Positions 10,914 through 21,300 of a DNA stretch of 64,000 nt are shown here, piece by piece. Source of the stretch: Gordonia neofelifaecis NRRL B-59395. GTDB taxonomy: Bacteria > Actinomycetota > Actinomycetes > Mycobacteriales > Mycobacteriaceae. The position numbers and the translations under genes were made by a program. How positions within the stretch are numbered: the first letter of the stretch is position 1; every line of letters starts with the position of its first letter. The DNA lies in the NCBI RefSeq assembly GCF_000192435.1, contig NZ_AEUD01000008.1, positions 1 through 64,000 on the forward strand, in the 5' to 3' direction. The notes under the pieces were generated by a model that saw nothing but the letters and a program-made list of their open reading frames with translations, ran no database searches and was not told where the DNA came from.

Positions 10914-13900
10914 TCACGCCGCCGTATCCATCAGCGCCACCACCTCGTTCAGGCTGGCACCGCCGAGAATCGCCTCGACCGGCAAGTCGCACGCCAGGGA
11001 CGCCTGCACGCGCTTGCGGAAATCGAGGGCCTGGAGGGAGTCCATGCCGAGGGCGACCAGTGGCGCTCCGGGGTCGATGTCGGACGTCGGCAAGTCCATC
11101 GCGACTGCGAGTTCGGCGACGAGATCGGTCATCAGATCGCCCGATTCCGCGGGGCCCGGCTGCTCGGCGACCGTCTCATACTCGGCAGTCTCTGGCTCGG
11201 CGACTTCGGCCGGCGGCGCGTCGAGCGGGCGCGGATCCTCCGCGACCTCGGGGGCACCGGCCACCAGGTCCAGAACGTCGGAGACGAGCGCGGCCGTTCC
11301 CGTCATCGCGAGCAGCGCGCGCAGATCCGGCCACGACGCCGCCATCACCTGCGCGTCGAATCCCCGGATGCCGAGCCCGGCGTCGAGCGCGGCCTGCGGC
11401 GCCATCGGCACCACCCCGGTGGCCGTCACTCGGGCCAGCCCGTCGGCATCCAGGGGGCCCTGCACGGCCCACAATCCCCAGCCGACCGCGGCCGCATCGA
11501 CACCGACCGCCCGCAGTCGTGCGGCCTCGACTTCGAGCAGACGGTTCGCCGCCGCGTACAGCGCCTGATCGCGACCGCCGAGAGTGGCGGCGAGCGAGGA
11601 GCAGACCAGCACCCGCGGCGACTCGTCGAGCGCGTCGAGGATCCTGCCGAGCCCGCCGACCTTCGCGTCCAGCGCGCGATGCACGTCTGCGGCGTCGATC
11701 GCCGACAGCGGGCGGTCGACGTAGTCCAGGGCCGCGTGGACCGCCGTCGTGACGGTCCGCAGTCCACCGAGGACGTCCGCGACCGCAACGGCGTCGGTGA
11801 GGTCGATGCGCACCACGTCGACGCTCACCCCGAAGCGACGGGTCAGTCGGGCCACGGTCCGACGAGCCTCGTCGTCACCTCCCGAACGACTCAGCAGCGT
11901 GAGCCTGCGGGCACCGTCGCGGGCGAAGCGTTCGGCCATAGCCAGTCCGACCCGGCCGGTCCCGCCACTGATCAGCACATGGGCGAGATCGAGGTCATGG
12001 CTCGCCGGAACCTCCGCCGGAACAAGGCGTTTCACGTGAATCACACCGTCCCGCAGGGCCAGTGCCGATTCGCCGCCGACGTGGATCGCGGACAGCACGT
12101 CGTCGGCGGAGGCGGTCCCCTCGACTGGCAGATCGAGCTGTGCCACGCGGGCACCGGTCTGCTCGACCGCGAGACACCGCAGTGCGGCCGCGGCCGCGGC
12201 GTGGAACGGATCAGCGGCCTCGTCCGGGCCGACGGTCTCGCCGCCGGTCGTCGCCACCCAGAGCACAGCGGGAAGTTCCGTCAGCCCGCCGCGCCAGGCC
12301 TCATCGGCCAGGAGACCCGCGAGGTCCGCCTCTACGTCATCGGTGCCTGCAGGCAGGAGAAGCAGCGCGGCATCCACCTCGCCGATCTCCGCGCCCCCGT
12401 CCGGCAGCTGCCACGCGACGGCACCGTGCGACGGGGCGGTCTCGCAGATCGTGGCAGCGAATCCACGATCGGCGCCGGCGGGTGTGAGCACCGCGATGCG
12501 CTGCGGAGCGACGAGCTTGCGACTCGACGGTCGCTGCCATTCGGTGCGCAGCACCCGGACGTCGTGATCCGGGGTGGTCGTGGCCCAGCCGGGCCGATTC
12601 ACGGGGTCGGTCGCACCGGCGTCGAACCGCGCCCACAGCCTCGTCTTTCGCATCGTGGAGTTCGGGAACCCCTCCAGCGGCAGGTGGCGGGTGCGGCCGG
12701 GGACCGCCCACCGCGACCAGTCGAAGGCGGAGTCGGCGACTGCGACGGCCAGGACGTTCTTCGTGAACAGCGAGTGGTCGGTGCATTCCCGGCGGCGGGT
12801 GCCCAGGATGGTGGTGCCCGTCGTCTCCGCGAGCGTCTCCGACATCGCGAGGACGAGAGTCGGGTGCTCGGCGATCTCGATGAACGTGTCGGCGCCGTCG
12901 GTGGCGGCGGTCGCGACCGCACGGTCGAAGCGCACCCGGTTGCGCAGGTTCCAGAACCAGTAGTCGCGGAGGGTCATCGTCTCGTCGATCGCCTCGCCGA
13001 GAGTCGCTCCGATGCACGGGATCCGCGGCGTGGAGAATCGTTCGCCGAGTCCGAACGAATCGAACGCGGTGACGAACTCGGCCGCGAACTTGCTGACGAT
13101 ACTGGTGTGCGCGGGGTATGCCACGCGGATCTCCTTGGCGAACTTCCCGTCGGCCTCCAGCGCGGCGATCAGTCCGAGAACGGCGGGGCGCTCGCCCGAG
13201 ACGCACAGGATGTGCGCGGAGTTCACGACCGACAGCTCGATCCAGCCCGAGTTCCGCGCCAGGAGTGCTTCGGCCTCGTCGAGGCTGACCCCGAGGACGG
13301 CCATCGTGTACCCGCGCGGTGCGATCGCGTCGACGGCGCGCGCCCGCATGGTGACGACCACGAGCGCCTCGCGCAGCGATGCCACACCGCTGCGGACCGC
13401 CGCGGCGATCTCGCCCTGACTGTGCCCGACGGTCATCGCCGGCCGGACACCCGCGGCGTCCCACATGGCGGTGAGTCCGAGCATGTGCATGAACAGGGCC
13501 GGCTGCACCACGGTGACGTCGTCGGTCTCCACCGCTGCGTCGCGGCCGAGGACGTAGTCGATCGGCGACGTGCCGAAGAGTTCCATCGACGCCTCATGGC
13601 AGTCGTCGACGGCGGTCCGATAGGCGGCCGAGCACCGGTAGTCGACGGCGCCCATTCCCGGCCGCTGACTGCCCTGACCGGGGTAGACGTACGCGAACCG
13701 ATGGCTCGCGGCGCTCCCCCTGACCACATCGGGGTGCGGCCTGCCGTCGGCGACGGCGTCGAGCGCGTCGAGCAGGGCGTCGCGGTCCGCCACCGCGGCG
13801 ACGGCGCGATGACGCCGGACCGGACGGGCATCGAGCAGATAGGCCGCGACACGGTCCACGTCGACGTCCGGATGCTCACGCAGGTAACCCGCGACGGACG

Positions 13901-14006
13901 CCGCGTAACGCCCGAGGCGATCCTCGGCGTCGGCCGAGACGACCACCGGGACGAGGCCGTCGGGCAGCAGGTACTGGGAGCGGGACTGCGATGGCGACTC
14001 AGACAC
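10914..14006 (-). CDS. mbtD: Polyketide synthase AT-KR-ACP (MbtD-like)
   Basis: Predicted 1030 aa (MbtD of M. tuberculosis is about 1000 aa). Seen in order: acyltransferase with YPGQGSQRPGMG and GHSQGEIAA, ketoreductase with VLISGGTGRVGLA and a Ser...Tyr...Asn core (CSSLAATLGG, LYAAAN), and an acyl carrier domain with LGMDSLQ near the C-terminus. There is no KS, DH or ER, so it must work with the KS protein encoded just upstream and would give a beta-hydroxy two- or three-carbon extension between the two lysine units. The GTG at 14006 is chosen because it overlaps the KS stop by 8 nt; upstream in-frame sequence is Pro/Arg shadow. Confidence 0.87.
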   Translation of the reverse strand: MSESPSQSRSQYLLPDGLVPVVVSADAEDRLGRYAASVAGYLREHPDVDVDRVAAYLLDARPVRRHRAVAAVADRDALLDALDAVADGRPHPDVVRGSAASHRFAYVYPGQGSQRPGMGAVDYRCSAAYRTAVDDCHEASMELFGTSPIDYVLGRDAAVETDDVTVVQPALFMHMLGLTAMWDAAGVRPAMTVGHSQGEIAAAVRSGVASLREALVVVTMRARAVDAIAPRGYTMAVLGVSLDEAEALLARNSGWIELSVVNSAHILCVSGERPAVLGLIAALEADGKFAKEIRVAYPAHTSIVSKFAAEFVTAFDSFGLGERFSTPRIPCIGATLGEAIDETMTLRDYWFWNLRNRVRFDRAVATAATDGADTFIEIAEHPTLVLAMSETLAETTGTTILGTRRRECTDHSLFTKNVLAVAVADSAFDWSRWAVPGRTRHLPLEGFPNSTMRKTRLWARFDAGATDPVNRPGWATTTPDHDVRVLRTEWQRPSSRKLVAPQRIAVLTPAGADRGFAATICETAPSHGAVAWQLPDGGAEIGEVDAALLLLPAGTDDVEADLAGLLADEAWRGGLTELPAVLWVATTGGETVGPDEAADPFHAAAAAALRCLAVEQTGARVAQLDLPVEGTASADDVLSAIHVGGESALALRDGVIHVKRLVPAEVPASHDLDLAHVLISGGTGRVGLAMAERFARDGARRLTLLSRSGGDDEARRTVARLTRRFGVSVDVVRIDLTDAVAVADVLGGLRTVTTAVHAALDYVDRPLSAIDAADVHRALDAKVGGLGRILDALDESPRVLVCSSLAATLGGRDQALYAAANRLLEVEAARLRAVGVDAAAVGWGLWAVQGPLDADGLARVTATGVVPMAPQAALDAGLGIRGFDAQVMAASWPDLRALLAMTGTAALVSDVLDLVAGAPEVAEDPRPLDAPPAEVAEPETAEYETVAEQPGPAESGDLMTDLVAELAVAMDLPTSDIDPGAPLVALGMDSLQALDFRKRVQASLACDLPVEAILGGASLNEVVALMDTAA

Positions 14007-15333
14007 TGACGGCCTCCGGCATGTCGACGATGAGGTGGGCATTGGTTCCGGAGACGCCGAAACTGGAGACCGCGGCGGCGCGCCGCCCGTCCCGCGCGGG
14101 CCACGGCTCGGTGGCGGTCGCCAGACGCAGCCCGGAGGTCGGCCAATCGATCTCGTCGGTCGGGTCGTCGGAGAACCGACTGGCGACGATGGTCGCGTGA
14201 CGGCCGCAGAGCAGCACCTTGATGAGTCCGAGGACGCCGGAGGCGGCTTGCGCATGCCCTGCGTTCGACTTCACCGAACCGACCGCAGCCGGATGCTGCG
14301 GGGACCGCGCGGCACCGTAGGTGTCGGCGAGGGCCGACAGTTCCATCGGATCGCCGAGCGTGCCCGTGCCATGTCCCTCGATGAGGTCGACGGACGCCGG
14401 GTCGATGCCCGCCGCGCCGATCGTCGCCTCGATCACCCGTCGCTGCGCCTGCGCACTCGGAACCACGATCGGTCCGCCACCGCCGTTGTGGTTCACGCGA
14501 GATCCGGCGATGACACCGTAGATCCGGTGCCCGGCGGCCCGCGCCGCGGCCGCCGTCTCGATGATCACCGCGCCCGCGCCCTCGCCCCAGACAGTGCCGG
14601 TGGCACCCGCCGAGTACGACCGACAGCGCCCGTCCGCCGCGAGGGCGTTGTTGCGTGAGAACTCGAAGAACGCGCCCGGTGAGCCCATCACGCAGACGCC
14701 GCCCGCGATCGCCCAGTCGCATTCACCGGATCGGACCGCCGCGGCCGCCTGATGGATGGCGGTCAACGACGACGCGCACGCGGTGTCGACGGTCATCGAC
14801 GGTCCGGTGAGACCGAGTGCATGCGAGATCCGGCCGGAGACCGAGCCGAGTGCGGTGCCCGCGATCCGATGGCCCGAGTACTCGTTGACCGCTGCCGCGC
14901 GCGGCCCGTACTCCATGGCCGAGGCGCCGAAGAAGACGCCGACCTCGGCACCGTCGAGCGCGGCCGGATTGATGCCGGTGTTCTCGACCGCGCGCCACGC
15001 GACGCGCATCGCGACGCGCTGCTGCGGGTCCATCGCCGCCGCCTCACGCGGGCTCAGTCCGAAGAACTGCGGATCGAATTCGGCGGCGCCGTCGAGGAAT
15101 CCCCCGGCGTCGGGCACCGCGCCCCAACCCGCGATGTCGTCGAGCGCGAGCACCTGGTCGATCGGCCAGTCCCGATCGCGCGGCATCGGGCCGATCAGGT
15201 CGGCGCCCGCGGCGAGCGCGTCGAAGAAGTCCTCGGGGGTGTCGATTCCGCCCGGTGCCTCTACCGCCATTCCGGCGATGACGATCGCGTCGTCGGCTGC
15301 GGCGGTGGGGGCCGCCTCGATCCGCTCGCTCAC
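13999..15333 (-). CDS. mbtC: Ketosynthase, stand-alone (MbtC-like)
   Basis: Predicted 444 aa, the same length as M. tuberculosis MbtC. Motifs seen are DTACASSL with the nucleophile Cys at about residue 186, the His motif EGHGTGTLGDP, and SVKSNAGHAQAASG. It would catalyse the decarboxylative condensation that extends the acyl-lysine chain, using the acyl carrier of the MbtD-like protein. The GTG at 15333 overlaps the thioesterase stop as GTGA. In-frame upstream sequence to 15450 is Arg-rich and belongs to the thioesterase gene. Confidence 0.9.
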   Translation of the reverse strand: MSERIEAAPTAAADDAIVIAGMAVEAPGGIDTPEDFFDALAAGADLIGPMPRDRDWPIDQVLALDDIAGWGAVPDAGGFLDGAAEFDPQFFGLSPREAAAMDPQQRVAMRVAWRAVENTGINPAALDGAEVGVFFGASAMEYGPRAAAVNEYSGHRIAGTALGSVSGRISHALGLTGPSMTVDTACASSLTAIHQAAAAVRSGECDWAIAGGVCVMGSPGAFFEFSRNNALAADGRCRSYSAGATGTVWGEGAGAVIIETAAAARAAGHRIYGVIAGSRVNHNGGGGPIVVPSAQAQRRVIEATIGAAGIDPASVDLIEGHGTGTLGDPMELSALADTYGAARSPQHPAAVGSVKSNAGHAQAASGVLGLIKVLLCGRHATIVASRFSDDPTDEIDWPTSGLRLATATEPWPARDGRRAAAVSSFGVSGTNAHLIVDMPEAVSV

Positions 15334-16091
15334 TTCGTGACTCCGGCGTACGGCGTCAGGAGCGCGACCAACGAATCCGGATGCTCGTTGAGGTAGAAGT
15401 GGCCGCCGTCGACCACGGTCACGTCGACGTCGTCCGCATGATCGGTCCACGAATGCAGCTGATGCGGCCGGATCACCGGATCATCGGCACCGCCGATCAC
15501 CTGCAGCGGGACCGAGATGCGGACGTCGGCGCCGCAATCGTAGGCGTCGAACGCGCGATAGTCGGCGCGCAGCACCGGCAGCGCCATCCGCATCACCGAT
15601 TCGCTGCCCATCACCGCGCCACCGGTGCCCTGCAGTCCGGTCAGATGCGCCATGAGCTCCTCATCGGAGTCGGGGTGCTCAGGCAACTGCGCCACCCGGC
15701 TGGGGGCGGTCGCCGCCGACACGATCAGTTGCTGCGGCGCCCGGCCGGCATCGGTCAGGCGACGCGTGAACTCGAATGCCACGATCGCGCCCATGCTGTG
15801 TCCGAAGACGACCGTCGGACGGTCGGCGAGCTCGGGGTCGGCGAGAAACGCCTCGACGGCTTCGACGGCGAGATCGGGCAGCCCGGTGGCCGCAGGTTCA
15901 CGCATCCGGTCCTGACGGCCCGGGTACTGCATCACCCGGACGTCGAAACATGCGGACAGACGGCCGGAGAGATCCCGGTACGACGACGCCCCGCCACCCG
16001 CATGCGGAAACACGATCAGGATCGGCGCGTCCGGTCGGGCCGGCTTGTGGAAGGCTCGCAGGGCGGGAGCTTTACGGGTGGCAGTGGTCAT
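15330..16091 (-). CDS. mbtT: Stand-alone type II thioesterase of the siderophore cluster (MbtT-like)
   Basis: Predicted 253-aa alpha/beta hydrolase of the GrsT/RifR type II thioesterase family. It has FPHAGGG near residue 28, the nucleophile elbow GHSMG (Ser about 99) and a late GGHFYLNEH with the catalytic His. Such enzymes release mis-primed acyl groups from carrier domains or act as release factors. MbtB here has no C-terminal thioesterase, so this protein may take over that role. It is the first gene after the 276-bp repeat region and overlaps the KS start, so it is co-translated with mbtC and mbtD. No iron box is visible just upstream, so expression may depend on read-through from the mbtI-mbtK run. 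Confidence 0.85.
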   Translation of the reverse strand: MTTATRKAPALRAFHKPARPDAPILIVFPHAGGGASSYRDLSGRLSACFDVRVMQYPGRQDRMREPAATGLPDLAVEAVEAFLADPELADRPTVVFGHSMGAIVAFEFTRRLTDAGRAPQQLIVSAATAPSRVAQLPEHPDSDEELMAHLTGLQGTGGAVMGSESVMRMALPVLRADYRAFDAYDCGADVRISVPLQVIGGADDPVIRPHQLHSWTDHADDVDVTVVDGGHFYLNEHPDSLVALLTPYAGVTK

Positions 16092-16144
16092 GCGAGGGAT
16101 CCAAGTCGTTCGTGGTGGTAGGGGGTTTCGGGGGTCGGGCCCCC

Positions 16145-16178
16145 GCTGGTTGAGCGAGTCGAGCGAGTCGAAACCAAC
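16145..16178 (+). repeat. REP-like element, family B, copy 1
   Basis: It begins GCTGGTTGAGCGAGTCGAGC and ends GAGTCGAAACCAAC. The GGTTGAGCGAG and CGAGTCGAAACC ends are imperfectly complementary, so the element can fold. Confidence 0.7.
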
Positions 16179-16234
16179 GAGGAAGGACGCTCGTCGAGGC
16201 GAGCGAAACGCGCCCTCGCCGGTTGAGCACCCCC

Positions 16235-16268
16235 GCTGGTTGAGCGAGCGGAGCGAGTCGAAACCAAC
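16235..16268 (+). repeat. REP-like element, family B, copy 2
   Basis: Same orientation as the copy at 16145, with GCGGAGCGAG in the centre instead of GTCGAGCGAG. A truncated fragment (CCGGTTGAGCACCC) precedes it at about 16217-16230. Confidence 0.7.
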
Positions 16269-16315
16269 CCACGCTCCGCTGGAACCTCGAGAGCGAACCA
16301 GCGAGTCGTCACGGT

Positions 16316-16378
16316 GGTTTCGACTCGCTGCGCTCGCTCAACCAACGGGGAAGGCCGCATCGCTCGCTCAACCACCGG
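16316..16378 (-). repeat. REP-like element, family B, inverted copy 3 plus partial copy 4
   Basis: GGTTTCGACTCGCTGCGCTC followed by GCTCAACCAAC is the reverse complement of copy 2. At 16358-16378 a second, shortened inverted copy ends just at the mbtK stop codon. With copies 1 and 2 this gives two direct and two inverted units that can pair over long range. Confidence 0.65.
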
Positions 16379-16988
16379 GAGAGTCGCGATCGAGGAGGTG
16401 GAGGGCTATCCGGCGGTCCGGGCGGACCTGGAAGTCGCCGACATCGCGCCACCCGCGCTTGGTCAGTGCGCGGCGCATGGGGGCGTTGGTCGAGGCGGGC
16501 TCCACGGCGATGCGCGGGCACCGCGGGTCGGCGGCGAACAGCTCACCGGCCAGGTCGCGGAGAAACTCCGAGACGACGCCGCGACCGAGCAGGCGAGTGT
16601 CCGCGGTCGCGATGTGGAGTCCCAGATCGTGCGGATCGACGGCGTACAGTCGCGCGATCTCGTCGCGGGCGACTCGATAGATCTCCAGGTAGCCGACGTC
16701 GACGCCGTTGTGCGAGAAGATGATCGGTCGCGAATAGTCGCCCGCCAGGCGGTAGGCGGAATCGTCGCGCCAGCGCTGCGCGGACCAATCCTGATCCCAG
16801 GTGTCCACTAGGTGCGGGCGGGCGAACCACTCCTCCAGCAGCGCCGGATCGGTTCCGTCCGGGTCCACGACGCGGAGTCCGAAGTCGCCGACGACGCCCG
16901 GCACCGGTGGGGGCCCGGCGGCGTCGACCGCGCCGGAGACCTCGGTGATCTCGCGTGCGATGGAAAAGTCGCTGTCCGGCAGGCTCAT
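16368..16988 (-). CDS. mbtK: Lysine N6-acyltransferase, GNAT fold (MbtK-like)
   Basis: Predicted 206 aa; MbtK is about 210 aa. The sequence has the IucB/MbtK-type acyltransferase features: WFARPHLVDTWDQ, W-x(3)-R region, PIIFSHNGVDVGYLEIYR, DLGLHIATAD and the acyl-CoA-binding ending RIAVEPASTNAPMRRALTKRG. It would transfer an acyl group to the N6 of (hydroxy)lysine. The ATG at 16988 overlaps the stop of mbtG as ATGA, so the 75 bases of open frame upstream are rejected. The mbt acyl-chain genes (mbtL, M, N) are not in this window, so the acyl chain cannot be predicted. Confidence 0.87.
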   Translation of the reverse strand: MSLPDSDFSIAREITEVSGAVDAAGPPPVPGVVGDFGLRVVDPDGTDPALLEEWFARPHLVDTWDQDWSAQRWRDDSAYRLAGDYSRPIIFSHNGVDVGYLEIYRVARDEIARLYAVDPHDLGLHIATADTRLLGRGVVSEFLRDLAGELFAADPRCPRIAVEPASTNAPMRRALTKRGWRDVGDFQVRPDRRIALHLLDRDSPGG

Positions 16989-18301
16989 CGGCTCACCGCC
17001 TGACGCGACGAGGCGCGGTCGACCGCACTGCGGAGCACGCGATTCGACAGTTCGCCCAGACAACTCAGGTTCGGGAAGCCGGGTCCCTGCGCGAAACCGG
17101 CGAGATTCGGCAGGTACAGCGCCTGCGACAGACCCGTCACCGCGAGGTCATGCCCGATCGAGTTCTCCAGACTGCTCACGTCCGGCCTGCTTCCCAACGC
17201 GAGTTCCAGCTCGTCTACGGTCTCCGCGTCGAAGAGGTCCAGGAACCACAGCGGACGGCCACCGGTCGCGTCGACCACCAGGTCGAACGAGTGGTCCACC
17301 GCCGAGCAGCCGGGGTTGCCGAGCGTCAGGCTGACCGCCTCGCCGGTGCGGCGAGCACCGGTCACCCGTCCGCGAAGGTGGTGGATCCGATCGTCCGCGA
17401 GCAGATTCTCCTGCACGCTCACCGAGAACACGCCCCGGTCGGTACGGCGGATCACGTCGCGCCGTTCGGCGGCAGGCAGCGACGGCCATCCGGTCGGGTC
17501 GGAGAAGACCGAGTTCTCGAAGTAGCTCTCCCCACGGGTGTAGATGGTCGGAGCGGGTGAGATGACCGAGATCGACATGACCTCATGACGGACGAGTTCG
17601 TCCAGCGCAGACGCCGCAGTCTCGCCGCCGCCGATCACCGCCGCTCGCGACGACGCCGGAATCTCCCTGCGCGACACCGCGTTCCAGAAGTCCGCGACCG
17701 ACAGCACACGCGGATCGTCGAGCAACGGCTCATCGCTGGAGCCGGGACCGGTCACGAGCAACCCGTCGCCGTCGACGGTTTCGACCGCGCCGTCCGAGGT
17801 GCGGAACGCCACGGTCCAGCCGCCGTCGGCGACGCGCACCCGTTCGACGGTGCCGATGTGCAACTCTGCACCCGACTTAGACGCCACCCAGTCCAGGTAG
17901 CGCGCCCAGACGTGATGATGCGGGTTCGGTCGACCGCGGTCGATCCACTCCGTGTAGGTCTGGTGGGCGACGAGGAACGCCATCCAGCTGAACTCGAGCA
18001 TGCCCGCGTTGATCTGCGCGGCCTGCGCACGATGCGGCGCACCCCGGTACGGGAAGCCGAGATCCTTCTCGGGGCTCGTGCCCAGCCGGTGACGGCCGTC
18101 GGTCCAGCCGCCGAGCGGCAGCCAGTTACCGCCCACCGCATGCTGATCGATGATGACCACCCGGGGAGCAGGCAGCCCGAGATCGGCCATCACCTTCGCC
18201 TTGGCGGCGACCGCCAGCGACTTCGGGCCGGCACCGATCGCAACCAGCGTCCCGGCCGAGCGGTCGCCCGCGCCTGCGGGTTCGGGGTTGTTCGGGATCA
18301 C
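16985..18301 (-). CDS. mbtG: L-lysine N6-monooxygenase (MbtG-like)
   Basis: Predicted 438-aa flavin-dependent N-hydroxylating monooxygenase (MbtG is about 431 aa). It has the N-terminal FAD-binding segment LVAIGAGPKSLAVAAK, the substrate-side loop GNWLPLGGWTDGRHRLGTSP, the NADPH-binding GGGETAAS, and the late ATGGRPLW. It hydroxylates lysine side chains to build the hydroxamates that bind iron. The first Gly of the usual GxGxxG is read as G-A-G-P-K, as in MbtG proteins. The GTG start at 18301 overlaps the mbtB stop as GTGA. Confidence 0.9.
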   Translation of the reverse strand: MIPNNPEPAGAGDRSAGTLVAIGAGPKSLAVAAKAKVMADLGLPAPRVVIIDQHAVGGNWLPLGGWTDGRHRLGTSPEKDLGFPYRGAPHRAQAAQINAGMLEFSWMAFLVAHQTYTEWIDRGRPNPHHHVWARYLDWVASKSGAELHIGTVERVRVADGGWTVAFRTSDGAVETVDGDGLLVTGPGSSDEPLLDDPRVLSVADFWNAVSRREIPASSRAAVIGGGETAASALDELVRHEVMSISVISPAPTIYTRGESYFENSVFSDPTGWPSLPAAERRDVIRRTDRGVFSVSVQENLLADDRIHHLRGRVTGARRTGEAVSLTLGNPGCSAVDHSFDLVVDATGGRPLWFLDLFDAETVDELELALGSRPDVSSLENSIGHDLAVTGLSQALYLPNLAGFAQGPGFPNLSCLGELSNRVLRSAVDRASSRQAVSR

Positions 18302-21300
18302 TGCGCCATCAGCTCCTCGTCGTCCATCGCGGCGATCTCCAGGTAGATCGCGGCGACCTGCTCCAGCCGGCCCGGTCGTTCGTCCGCGTCATCGAGCCGT
18401 CGTGCGAGTTCGTCGACCGTCCGGGCCGCGAAGATGTCGGCGACGCCCGCCTGGGGCGCGTCGAGCAGATCGCGGACGCGGGCGATCACCGTGGTGGCGA
18501 GCACCGAATCGCCGCCCGCGGCGAAGAAGTCGTCGTCGACGCCGAGTTCGCGGTCGCCGCCGAGTACGTCGGCCATGATGGCGAGAAGCGCACGGTGCAG
18601 GTCGGTCTCGGGGTCGCGGCGCGGGCTCGAGTCCGCGGCGGTCGTGCCCAGGCTCGCCGTGATCGCGGCCCGATCGAGCTTGCCGTTGCCCGTCAGCGGG
18701 AGTTCAGCTCGCACGTCGATGACCGCGGGCACCATGTAGCCGGGAACCAGGTCCGCGAGCGAGTCACGCAGCTCGTCAGGGTTCGGCGCGCTGCCGGGTT
18801 CGGGTGCGACGACGGCGGCCAGGGTCGCGGGACCGTTGCCGGCCACGAGGACCGCCACCGCATGACGAACCGACGGCAAGGTGCGCAGCGCGCCCTCGAT
18901 CTCTCCGAGTTCGACGCGGAAGCCGCGGATCTTGACCTGGTTGTCGGCCCGTCCGAGGAACTCGACGGTCCCGTCGGGCCAATAGCGCGCGAGGTCGCCG
19001 GTGCGGTACCAGCGCCGCCCCTCGAACTCGACGAACCGCTCGGCCGTCCGCTGGGGTTCGTTGCGGTAGCCGTGGGCGACGCCGTCGCCGCCGACCCAGA
19101 GTTCGCCGCTCACCCAGTCCGGGCAGTCGGTGCCGAGGTCGCTCACGACGCGGCACGCCACATTCGCGAGCGGGGTGCCGAACGGCACGCTGGTCCAGTG
19201 CGCGGGCGGCTCGGACACTTCGCACACCGTGCCGTGGATCGCGATCTCGGTGGCCCCGCCGAGTCCGGCGAACCGCGCGCCCGGCGCGAGCGATCGCAAG
19301 CGGCCGGGCAGGTCGGCGCCCACCCAGTCGCCGCCGAGGAGCACCGCGCGCAGGGAATCGCCCAGCGCGCCACCGCCCGTCTCGGTCTCGGCCAGCGTGA
19401 GGAGCATGTCGAGCGCGCTCGGCACGCAGGTCAAGACGCTGGCGCGGTGAGCGACCAGCAGGTCGCGCCAGGCCGCCGGGTCCTTGGCGTCGTCGGCGCC
19501 GACCGCGATCACCGCGCCGCCCGCGCTGTAGAGCCCGAAGATGTCGTAGACCGAGATGTCGAACTCCAGGGCCGCGACGGTGAGTGACCGGTCGCCGGGG
19601 CCGACGCCGAAACGGCGGTTGACGTCGTCGATGGTGTTCATCGCGGCGCGGTGCGGCACCTCGACGCCCTTCGGCGTTCCGGTGGAGCCGGACGTGAACA
19701 GCACGTACGCGACGGCCTCGGGATCGGGCAGGTACGGTCCGGACAGCGGTGCCGCAGCCAGGGCGTCGCTCAGTTCCAGCGCGGGGACCTCGAGGCGATC
19801 CGGTTCGACGACACCGTCGGTGAGCAACAGGGCGGCCTCCGCGGTGCGGAGGATCGCGGCGCGGCGCGGCGCGGGCTGGTCGTAGGTGACCGGCACCCAG
19901 ACCGCCCCGGCGGCGTAGACGCCGAGGGTCGCGATCATCTGGCGGTAGCCCTTGGGGATCTGAACGCCCACCGCGTCGCCGGGGCGCACGCCCGCCGACC
20001 GCAGGGCCGCGGCCACTGCCAGCGCCTGCGGTGCCAGCTCGCCGTAGGCGAGTCCACCGTCGCGCCACAGGAGTGCGGGTCGCTCCGGGTCCTCGGCGGC
20101 GACCTCGAAGAATCCCTGGTGCAGGACGCGCCCGGTCGTCGGTGCGGCGGTGTTGTTGACCTCGCATCGCACCGCCCGCTGCGACGCGGGCAGCTGCGGC
20201 AGCGCCTCGGCGAGCCACCCGGCCGACGACCCGCCGGCAGCCAGTCCGTCGAGGGTGGTCGTGAAGTGCTCGAACATCGCCTCGACGACGCCGTCCGGGA
20301 ACTGGTCGATGCGGACGTCCCAGTTCGTCAGCAGCCCGCCGCCGACCTCGGTGATCTGCGCGTCGAGCAGCACCTGCGGCCCCTGCGAGACGATGTGGGC
20401 CGGTCGGCCCAGCCGTGCGTAGACCTCGTCGGCGAACAGTTCGCCGAGACCCAGCGCACTGGTGAAGACGACCGGAGCCAAGACCGTCTCGCCACGGAGA
20501 CGGCCGAGGTCGCGCAGGATGTCGAGCGCGCCGTACGCGCTGTGCGATCCGGCCTCGTGCATGCGGCGCTGCACATCGCGGGCGAGGTCGAGCACCGATC
20601 CGTTCCCCGGTGCGGTCAGCACCCGCAGGTCGACGTCGACGAGGATCGACGAGCTGAAGTCACCCGACACCGCATCGATCTCGTCGTGCATCGGAACCCG
20701 CTGGAACAGTGGGACGTTGAGCAGGAAGTGCGGGGTCGACGACCACGCGCCGACGCTCGCGGCATAGACCGCACCGACCACCGCCGCGGGCGTCACGCCG
20801 CGTTCGTGCGCCGCGGCGAGCAGACCCGCGCGGGCGCCGGCGTCGAGCCAGTGGTTCATCCGCACCACGCGCGCCCGGTCGCTCTGCGTCTGTCCGGCCG
20901 GTCGTGCCGGCAGGATCGGCCCGCCCGGCAGATCGGCGAGGCGGTCGGCCCACCAGTCGCGGTCGGCCGCGCGAGCGGAGTCCGGATGCTCGGCGCGATG
21001 CCGCAGGTAGTCGCGGTAGCCGACGGACAGGGGCGGCAGCTGCGCGCCGTCGTAGAGGGCGACCAGATCGCGCAGCAACGTCCGGTAGCTCATCGCATCG
21101 GCGGCGAGCATGTCGATGTCGAAATGCAGGCGATGGCGACCGCCCGGGAGCAGTGTGAGGGTGAGGTCGAAGACCTGGCCCGCGGCGATGTCGAGCACCT
21201 GGTGGCTCTTGGACTCGCGCCGTTCGGTCAGCAGTCGCTCGATGTCTGCCGAGTCGGTGCCGCGGAGGTCGTCGACGACCAGCGCAGGCCGCGGCAACGC

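Larger units (their letters stand above)
16092..16367. other. Intergenic gap between mbtK and mbtT, filled with repeats
   Basis: This 276-bp gap holds three full copies and one or two partial copies of a short palindromic repeat (annotated separately). I see no iron box and no convincing gene. Short frames here only read through the repeats. Confidence 0.7.

Noticed and set aside
11679-14009. 776-aa plus-strand frame opposite the mbtD-like gene
   Set aside because: Low-complexity shadow; AT, KR and ACP motifs are on the minus strand.
16045-16680. Small frames through the family B repeats
   Set aside because: They only translate the repeats (SERSESKP-type peptides) and overlap mbtT or mbtK.
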